Below, in pieces: positions 48,034 to 53,314 of a DNA stretch of 53,314 nucleotides. The stretch is from Bradyrhizobium sp. (GTDB taxonomy: Bacteria > Pseudomonadota > Alphaproteobacteria > Rhizobiales > Xanthobacteraceae). The notes beneath the pieces were generated by a model. That model ran no database searches, had not been told where the DNA came from, and worked only from the letters and a program-made list of their open reading frames with translations. Made by a program: the position numbers and the translations under genes. The stretch lies in NCBI RefSeq assembly GCF_030646015.1, contig NZ_JAUSLT010000038.1:1-53314 (forward strand). The letters run 5' to 3'. Position 1 is the stretch's first letter; every line of letters begins with the position of its first letter.

Positions 48034-49740
48034 ATGGCGGACGGGCTTCGCAAGGGTTTGACCAGTTACGGCGATGCCGGCTTTTCGCTGTTCCTGCGCA
48101 AGGCCTTCATCAAGGCGATGGGCTATTCCGATGACGCGCTGAACCGTCCCATCGTCGGCATCACCAACACCCACAGCGACTACAATCCCTGCCACGGCAA
48201 CGTGCCGCAGATCATCGAAGCGGTGAAGCGCGGCGTGATGCTGGCGGGCGCGATGCCGATGGTGTTTCCGACCATCTCGATCGCCGAGAGCTTTGCGCAT
48301 CCGACCTCGATGTATCTGCGCAATCTGATGGCGATGGATACCGAGGAGATGATCCGCGCCCAGCCGATGGATTCCGTGGTCGTGATCGGCGGCTGCGACA
48401 AGACCTTGCCGGCGCAGATCATGGCCGCGCTCAGCGCCGACCTTCCGACCGTCGTCATTCCGGTCGGGCCGATGGTGGTCGGGCATCACAAGGGCGAGGT
48501 GCTGGGCGCCTGCACCGATTGCCGGCGGCTGTGGGGAAAATACCGTGCCGGCGAAATCGACGATGTCGAGATCGAGGCCGTCAACGGCCGGCTTGCGCCG
48601 TCGGTCGGCACCTGCATGGTGATGGGCACCGCCTCCACCATGGCCTGCATCACCGAAGCGCTGGGCCTGTCGCTGCCGATGAGCGCGACGATCCCGGCGC
48701 CGCATGCCGAACGTTTCCGTTCCGCCGAGGCCAGCGGCAAGGTGGCCGCCGAGATGGCGAAGGCCAAGGGGCCGAAGCCGAGCGAGTTCCTGACCAAGGC
48801 CTCATTCCGCAACGCGCAGGTGGTGCTGCAGGCGATCGGCGGATCGACCAACGGTCTCATTCATCTCACCGCGATCGCCAACCGCACCGAGCATCGCATC
48901 GATCTCGAAGGCTTTGACGAACTCGGCCGCGAGGTGCCGGTGCTGATCGACCTGAAGCCGTCGGGCGATCATTACATGGAGCATTTCCATCATGCCGGCG
49001 GCCTGCCGAAGCTGATGGCGCAGCTAGGCGACCTGATCGACCTCGATGCCAAAACCATCACCGGTGCGACCTTGCGCGATGTCGTCGCCGCCGCCGAGGA
49101 AGTGCCGGGACAGGATGTGATCCGGGCACGACAGAGCCCGATCAAGCCGGAGGGCGCGATGGCGGTGCTGCATGGCAATCTGGCGCCGCGTGGCGCCGTC
49201 ATAAAACATTCGGCGGCAAGTCCGAAACTGCTCCAGCACACCGGCCGCGCCGTGGTGTTCGAATCCGTCGAAGACATGACGCTGCGGGTCGATGATCCCG
49301 ATCTCGACGTCAATGCCGACGACGTGCTGGTGCTGCGCAATGCCGGGCCGAAAGGCGCGCCGGGCATGCCGGAAGCGGGCTATCTGCCGATCCCGAAGAA
49401 ACTGGCGCGCGGCGGCGTCAAGGACATGGTGCGGATCTCCGACGCGCGGATGAGCGGCACGGCGTTCGGCACCATCGTGCTGCACATCACGCCGGAATCC
49501 GCGGTTGGCGGCCCGCTGGCGCTGGTCAGGAACGGCGACATGATCCGGCTCGACGTTTCCAAACGCAGCATCGATCTGCTGGTCGATGCCGCCGAGCTGG
49601 CAAAGCGGCAGGCCGCGCTGGCGCCCGCAAGCACGCCGGATTGGGCCAGGCGCGGCTACGCGCATCTCTTCAACGAGACCATCCTGCAGGCCGACGAAGG
49701 CTGCGATTTCGATTTCATGCGCGGCCAGGGCAAGGGGTAG
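48034..49740 (+). CDS. IlvD/Edd-family sugar-acid dehydratase, 568 aa
   Basis: [2Fe-2S] or [4Fe-4S] dehydratase. Family blocks: NPCHGNVPQIIEAVKRGVML, VVVIGGCDKTLPAQIMAALS (cluster Cys), GACTDCRRLWGKYRAGEIDD (cluster Cys), APSVGTCMVMGTASTMACIT and RISDARMSGTAFGTIVLHIT. The CTDCRR pattern and length fit arabinonate/xylonate-type dehydratases rather than the biosynthetic IlvD, which agrees with sugar-acid neighbours. The ATG at 48034 has AAGGA ten bases upstream; a GTG at 48001 is less likely. Confidence 0.88.
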   Translation: MADGLRKGLTSYGDAGFSLFLRKAFIKAMGYSDDALNRPIVGITNTHSDYNPCHGNVPQIIEAVKRGVMLAGAMPMVFPTISIAESFAHPTSMYLRNLMAMDTEEMIRAQPMDSVVVIGGCDKTLPAQIMAALSADLPTVVIPVGPMVVGHHKGEVLGACTDCRRLWGKYRAGEIDDVEIEAVNGRLAPSVGTCMVMGTASTMACITEALGLSLPMSATIPAPHAERFRSAEASGKVAAEMAKAKGPKPSEFLTKASFRNAQVVLQAIGGSTNGLIHLTAIANRTEHRIDLEGFDELGREVPVLIDLKPSGDHYMEHFHHAGGLPKLMAQLGDLIDLDAKTITGATLRDVVAAAEEVPGQDVIRARQSPIKPEGAMAVLHGNLAPRGAVIKHSAASPKLLQHTGRAVVFESVEDMTLRVDDPDLDVNADDVLVLRNAGPKGAPGMPEAGYLPIPKKLARGGVKDMVRISDARMSGTAFGTIVLHITPESAVGGPLALVRNGDMIRLDVSKRSIDLLVDAAELAKRQAALAPASTPDWARRGYAHLFNETILQADEGCDFDFMRGQGKG

Positions 49741-49750
49741 GCAATCTCCA

Positions 49751-49874
49751 TCGTCGTCCCTGCGAACGCAGGGTCCCATAACCACAAGCGGTCGAGGTTG
49801 CGTCAGTTCGTCCGGCAGTTTCCGTGAATCGATAGATCACGCGGTATGGGTCCCTGCGTTCGCAGGGACGACGA
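49751..49874. repeat. Composite inverted repeat with 30-base arms
   Basis: The left arm (49751-49780) starts TCGTCGTCCCTGCGAACGCA and the right arm (49845-49874) ends CGCAGGGACGACGA. They are complementary over 30 bases with one mismatch, and each contains a small CCCTGCG / CGCAGGG palindrome. It lies between the dehydratase and the histidine phosphatase gene. Confidence 0.9.
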
Positions 49875-49883
49875 GGGAAATTT

Positions 49884-50462
49884 TTATATTTCCTCGAGCG
49901 TCCACGCCTCGCCCGCCTGCGCGAACCTGAACGGCGTACCATGGCGGTTGTTGAACCATTTCTTGCATAATGCTTCCGACATCGACTGCATTATGGCGTC
50001 GTGGCAGACGAACAGCATGGCGGCCTGTGGATAGCGGTCGAGCCATTGGCCGACACAACGCAGCGAGCGCCTGGAGACTGATGGCCACGGCTCGCCGTCC
50101 TCGGGAAGGATGGTGGCAAGCGCTTCCACCGCGGTGATGCCGTGTTCGTCCATCACCTCGGATATCGGGCGTCCTTCGAAGCTGCCGAAATCGCATTCGA
50201 TCAGATCGGCATCGATAGCGACCGGCTTGCCTGACCCGGCAGCGATGATTTCGGCTGTCTTCACCGCACGGATCAGCGGGCTGCTGACCACGTAATCGAA
50301 CCTGATATCGCGCAGCCGGCGGGCGGCCGCCTGGGCCTGCGTGATCCCCTCGTCATTCAAGGGAATATCGGTCAGACCCTGGAACCGGCCCTGCCGGTTC
50401 CAGTCGGTGACGCCGTGACGGACGCAGAGAAACGAGCGCGACGGCGCCGCGGACGGTCTCAC
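49884..50462 (-). CDS. Histidine phosphatase-family protein, 192 aa
   Basis: Phosphoglycerate-mutase-like fold. CVRHGVTDWNRQGRFQG is the RHG phospho-His motif near residue 15, and VCHDAIMQSM near 150 the second His. VVSSPLIRAVKTAEI and CDFGSFEGRPISEV are the other conserved blocks. The GTG start overlaps the TGA of the upstream crotonase (GTGA), so the two are translationally coupled. The substrate is unknown: a small phosphate ester or nucleotide is likely. Confidence 0.9.
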   Translation of the reverse strand: MRPSAAPSRSFLCVRHGVTDWNRQGRFQGLTDIPLNDEGITQAQAAARRLRDIRFDYVVSSPLIRAVKTAEIIAAGSGKPVAIDADLIECDFGSFEGRPISEVMDEHGITAVEALATILPEDGEPWPSVSRRSLRCVGQWLDRYPQAAMLFVCHDAIMQSMSEALCKKWFNNRHGTPFRFAQAGEAWTLEEI

Positions 50463-51268
50463 GCTTTCGTCTTGCTCGTGAATTTCTTCACGGCCACGCG
50501 AAAATCATCGGTGTGCATGGCGTCGATGATCTTGGTTTCCTCGGCATCGAGCTGCGCTTTGGTCGGGGTGACCGCGGCCTGGTAGACCAGCGACTTGGTG
50601 CCGGCGATGGCGGCCGGCGGATTCTGCGCCAGCCGCTCGGCGAATTTTCGCGTTTCCGCTTTCAGCTCGGCCCCCGGCACGACCTTGGCGACCAGACCCC
50701 AATCATATGCCTGCTGTGCGGAGAAGCTGTCTTCGCTGAGAAATATCTGCAACGCGCGTCGGACGCCAACCGTCCCCACCATGCCCACCGTGCTGCCGCC
50801 ATCCGGCGAGACGCCGATCTTGGCATAGGCCGGCGTGAAGCGGGCGGTATCGGCTGCGATACAGAGGTCGGCGACGAAGGCGAGGCCCATGCCGGCGCCG
50901 GCGGCGGAACCGTGGACACTCGACAGTACGATTCTCGGCATCCGCCTGACGGTCTCGATGAAGGCGTGATAATGCTTGAGCAGTTCGCCAACCACGGGCG
51001 CGATGGTGTCCGCCTCGGCGGCGGCTCCGATGGTCTGCAGGTCGCCGCCGGCGCTGAAGGCGCGGCCTTCGCCCTCGATCACCAGCACCCTTATGTCGAC
51101 ATTGGCCTCGACCTCGGCGCCGAGTTGTTCGAGCTTTTTCGCGATCGAAAGGTCGATCGAGTTGAAGGCGCCGGGCCGGTTGAGCGTGATGGTGGCGATC
51201 GGGCCGTCGATCCTGAGCAGCGCCGGATCGTCTGATAGGGACGTGGTAGCCGGATCTGGTGTCGGCAT
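50459..51268 (-). CDS. Enoyl-CoA hydratase/isomerase-family protein, PaaG-like, 269 aa
   Basis: Crotonase fold: AFSAGGDLQTIG near residue 70, VHGSAAGAGMGLAFVADLCI near 115 and IGVSPDGGSTVGMVGTVG near 150. The two Glu residues of hydratases are not present at the usual positions (GAGMG and TPAYAKIG). An Asp in SPDGG is where PaaG-type isomerases carry their catalytic acid, so an isomerase role is more likely than hydration. The ATG at 51268 removes 35 upstream residues that look non-coding. It is followed by the coupled phosphatase gene. Confidence 0.88.
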   Translation of the reverse strand: MPTPDPATTSLSDDPALLRIDGPIATITLNRPGAFNSIDLSIAKKLEQLGAEVEANVDIRVLVIEGEGRAFSAGGDLQTIGAAAEADTIAPVVGELLKHYHAFIETVRRMPRIVLSSVHGSAAGAGMGLAFVADLCIAADTARFTPAYAKIGVSPDGGSTVGMVGTVGVRRALQIFLSEDSFSAQQAYDWGLVAKVVPGAELKAETRKFAERLAQNPPAAIAGTKSLVYQAAVTPTKAQLDAEETKIIDAMHTDDFRVAVKKFTSKTKA

Positions 51269-51530
51269 TGCAGGGGACCTCGGGGTTTGGGACGCGGCAT
51301 TTAAATCGCAGAAGGGGACAGGTGACAATCCCGGTGAAGTCTGCGAGGCTTGGGCAACGAGCCTTGGCGCCAACCCTCATGCACGATCCCATGGGGTCGA
51401 GCGATGCTCCCGTCCTGCAAGCTGCGGCCACGAGCGCCGCCACTCGGGATGATGTGGGCAAGCACCAAATCGGCTGATATTAAGGAGATGACATGGGTAA
51501 TCCCTGTGCCCTTCCAGTTGGGCTGCCCCG

Positions 51531-52751
51531 ATGACGCAGGGAACGGTCGTCATTGTCGGCGCCGGCCACGCCGGTTTTCAGGTAGCGGCGTCGTTGCGCC
51601 AGCACGGCTTTGCCGGGCGCATCTGCCTGCTCAACGATGAGGCCCATCTGCCGTATCAGCGGCCGCCGCTGTCGAAAGCCTATCTGAAGGGCGAGGGACG
51701 GCCGGACAGCCTGATGTTCCGGCCGGATAAATTCTACCGCGATCAGACCATCGAGCTGATCGCCGATCGCGCCGTCTCGATCGATCGCGGCGCGCGAAAG
51801 TTACAACTCGCATCGGGCGCCTCGCTGGATTACTGGCACCTGGTGCTGGCGACCGGCGCACGCAATCGCCTGCTCGATATTCCCAATGCCGGTCTCGAAG
51901 ACGTGCGTTATCTGCGGACGCTCGATGAAAGCGAGGCGTTGCGCAAGCGGATCGCGTCGGGGAAGGGCGTCGTCGTGATCGGCGCCGGCTTCATCGGGCT
52001 GGAATTCGCCGCTACCGCGCGGGCCAAGGGCCTCGAGGTGGATGTGATCGAACTCGGCGCCCGCGTCATGGCGCGCGCGGTGACCGTGGAAATCTCGGAA
52101 TATTTTCAAGCCAGGCACACCGCGGCGGGTATCCGCATCCATCTCGGTGTGCAGGCCACCGCCATCGAGGGCGACGGCGGCCGCGTCACCGGGGCCAGCC
52201 TCAGCGACGGCCGTCATATACCGGCAGACCTGGTCGTGGTCGGCGTCGGTGTCCTGCCCAATGTCGAGGTGGCGGGTGAGGCCGGCCTGAAGGTGGCGTC
52301 AGGCATCATCGTCGATGAACAATTGCTGACGTCGGATCCCGATATCTCGGCGATCGGCGACTGTGCGCTGTTCGCAAGCCCGCGCTTCGGCGCCGCGCTG
52401 CGGCTGGAGTCGGTGCAGAACGCCACCGATCAGGCGCGTTGCGTGGCGGCGCGGCTGACCGGCGATGCCAGGACCTATGACGGTCTGCCATGGTTCTGGA
52501 GCGACCAGGGCGATGACAAGCTGCAGATTGCCGGCCTGACCACCGGCTACGATCGCGTGGTGGTGCGCGGCGACCCGGCGCAGCGATCGTTCTCGGCCTT
52601 CTGCTATAAATCCGGGCAGCTGGTCGGCGTCGAGTCCGTCAACCGTGCGTCGGATCACGTGTTCGGACGCAAGATCCTGGCGCTGGGCCGTTCGATCGAG
52701 CCGGAACAGGCGGCGGATTTGAGTTTCGATCTGAAGGCGGCCCTTACTTAA
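51531..52751 (+). CDS. FAD-dependent ferredoxin/rubredoxin reductase-like protein, 406 aa
   Basis: NAD(P)H:ferredoxin reductase type, as in putidaredoxin reductase. FAD fold VVIVGAGHAGFQVAASLRQH at the N-terminus; YQRPPLSKAYLKG near residue 44; LVLATGARNR near 105; NAD fold GVVVIGAGFIGLEFAATARA near 145; ISAIGDCALFASPRFG near 265; and a C-terminal reductase domain (WFWSDQGDDKLQIAGL). It would pass electrons to a ferredoxin for a Rieske or P450 oxygenase, but none is in view. Confidence 0.9.
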   Translation: MTQGTVVIVGAGHAGFQVAASLRQHGFAGRICLLNDEAHLPYQRPPLSKAYLKGEGRPDSLMFRPDKFYRDQTIELIADRAVSIDRGARKLQLASGASLDYWHLVLATGARNRLLDIPNAGLEDVRYLRTLDESEALRKRIASGKGVVVIGAGFIGLEFAATARAKGLEVDVIELGARVMARAVTVEISEYFQARHTAAGIRIHLGVQATAIEGDGGRVTGASLSDGRHIPADLVVVGVGVLPNVEVAGEAGLKVASGIIVDEQLLTSDPDISAIGDCALFASPRFGAALRLESVQNATDQARCVAARLTGDARTYDGLPWFWSDQGDDKLQIAGLTTGYDRVVVRGDPAQRSFSAFCYKSGQLVGVESVNRASDHVFGRKILALGRSIEPEQAADLSFDLKAALT

Positions 52752-52852
52752 GTTGGCTTTGTCGCCACTTGCATCCGCACTTCATATCGGCGACGTTGTC
52801 GCCCGAGGACCCGTCAACGAGGTCCCAGTAATAATTTGAAGGGGAGGGATTC

Positions 52853-53314
52853 ATGTCCGTTTGGACGCGCCGTGCAGTTTTGTCGACGGCATTCATCATC
52901 GCAGCAGCCATTGCAGGACCGGCTTCGGCCCAGACCAAGCTTAAATGGGCGCATGTCTACGAGGTCGCCGAGCCCTATCATACCCAGGCGCTGTGGGCCG
53001 CCGAGGAAATCAAGAAGCGCACCTCCGGCCGCTATGAAATCGGAGTGTTTCCGGCGTCCCAGCTCGGCAACGAGAACCAGATCAATGAGGGCCTCGGCCT
53101 CGGCACCGTGGACATGATCTACACCGGCACGTCGTTTGCCGGCTCGATCCACAAGCCGCTGGCGATTTCCGGCGCGCCGTTCATGGTGCGCGATTTCAAT
53201 CACTGGAAGTCCTACCGCGACAGCAAGCTGTTCCGCGACATCGCCAAGGGTTACGAGGACAAGACCAGGCACAAGATCGTCGCGCTGACCTATTACGGCG
53301 AGCGCATGGTCACC
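52853..53314 (+). CDS. TRAP transporter substrate-binding protein (DctP family), N-terminal part, at least 154 aa
   Basis: Partial gene running off the right edge. The ATG at 52853 has GAAGGGGAGGGA upstream. A Sec signal peptide (MSVWTRRAVLSTAFIIAAAI, cleaved after AGPASA) is followed by the mature DctP fold: LKWAHVYEVAEPYHTQALWA, FPASQLGNENQINEGLGLGT, VDMIYTGTSFAG and APFMVRDFNHWKSYRDS. The family binds dicarboxylates, keto acids or sugar acids in the periplasm; membrane subunits may follow outside the window. Confidence 0.92.
   Translation, partial: MSVWTRRAVLSTAFIIAAAIAGPASAQTKLKWAHVYEVAEPYHTQALWAAEEIKKRTSGRYEIGVFPASQLGNENQINEGLGLGTVDMIYTGTSFAGSIHKPLAISGAPFMVRDFNHWKSYRDSKLFRDIAKGYEDKTRHKIVALTYYGERMVT

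Noticed and set aside
1..53314. tRNA, rRNA, riboswitch or integrase-linked attachment site
   Set aside because: None was recognised by eye; a dedicated RNA model search would be needed to exclude them fully.

Overview
The window looks like chromosomal DNA of a slow-growing rhizobium of the Bradyrhizobium type. The grounds are high GC, gene content typical of that group (TctC-like binding protein, HWE histidine kinase, hydrolase-cyclase fusion, nitrate cluster with a haemoglobin), and many small palindromic intergenic repeats of the kind scattered through Bradyrhizobium genomes. No rRNA, tRNA, CRISPR array or complete insertion sequence was seen.

Layout. 0.5-4.4 kb: a crotonase-fold protein, an orphan tricarboxylate-type binding protein, and a LysR/XRE regulator pair with overlapping stop and start. 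4.6-8.3 kb: a tight forward run encoding an isochorismatase-like hydrolase, a 90-residue protein, a DUF3830 protein, a PuuE-type allantoinase and an allantoate amidohydrolase-like enzyme, which suggests ureide/purine nitrogen scavenging. 8.7-15.1 kb: CcdA, a PIG-V-like membrane mannosyltransferase, a small periplasmic protein, an HWE kinase, a serine hydrolase and an intradiol dioxygenase. 15.2-23.0 kb: an assimilatory nitrate island (nrtA, nrtB, nrtC, globin, flavoprotein, nasC) preceded by a near-consensus sigma-54 promoter and an NtrC-type palindrome.

23.0-29.5 kb is an accessory segment with less uniform codon use. It holds a frameshifted adenylate cyclase, an FMN-binding PPOX protein, an alpha/beta hydrolase fused to a cyclase, a frameshifted TetR gene and a mandelate-racemase-like enolase. 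Copies of one roughly 75-bp intergenic element punctuate it. A LuxR-type response regulator that has lost most of its receiver domain lies at the right edge.

30.4-53.3 kb: an aldo/keto reductase, an EamA transporter, a 1058-residue autotransporter with C-x-C motifs, a zinc-type dehydrogenase, a methyltransferase, a FAH-family protein, an Lrp regulator divergent from a homodimeric E1-type dehydrogenase, an aldehyde dehydrogenase, an SMP-30 lactonase, a uronate dehydrogenase, a GntR regulator with a Gfo/Idh/MocA oxidoreductase divergent from an IlvD/Edd dehydratase, a phosphatase/crotonase pair, a ferredoxin reductase-like flavoprotein, and the start of a TRAP binding protein. The lactonase, dehydratase, FAH protein and aldehyde dehydrogenase together resemble an oxidative (Weimberg-like) sugar-acid route, but they are spread over 12 kb.

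The most checkable new signals are: the sigma-54/NtrC architecture of the nitrate operon; two candidate operators built as exact or near-exact inverted repeats (Lrp/E1 and GntR/IlvD intergenic regions); an enolase with Arg in place of the second catalytic Lys; C-x-C pairs in an autotransporter passenger; and three genes each broken by one small indel.
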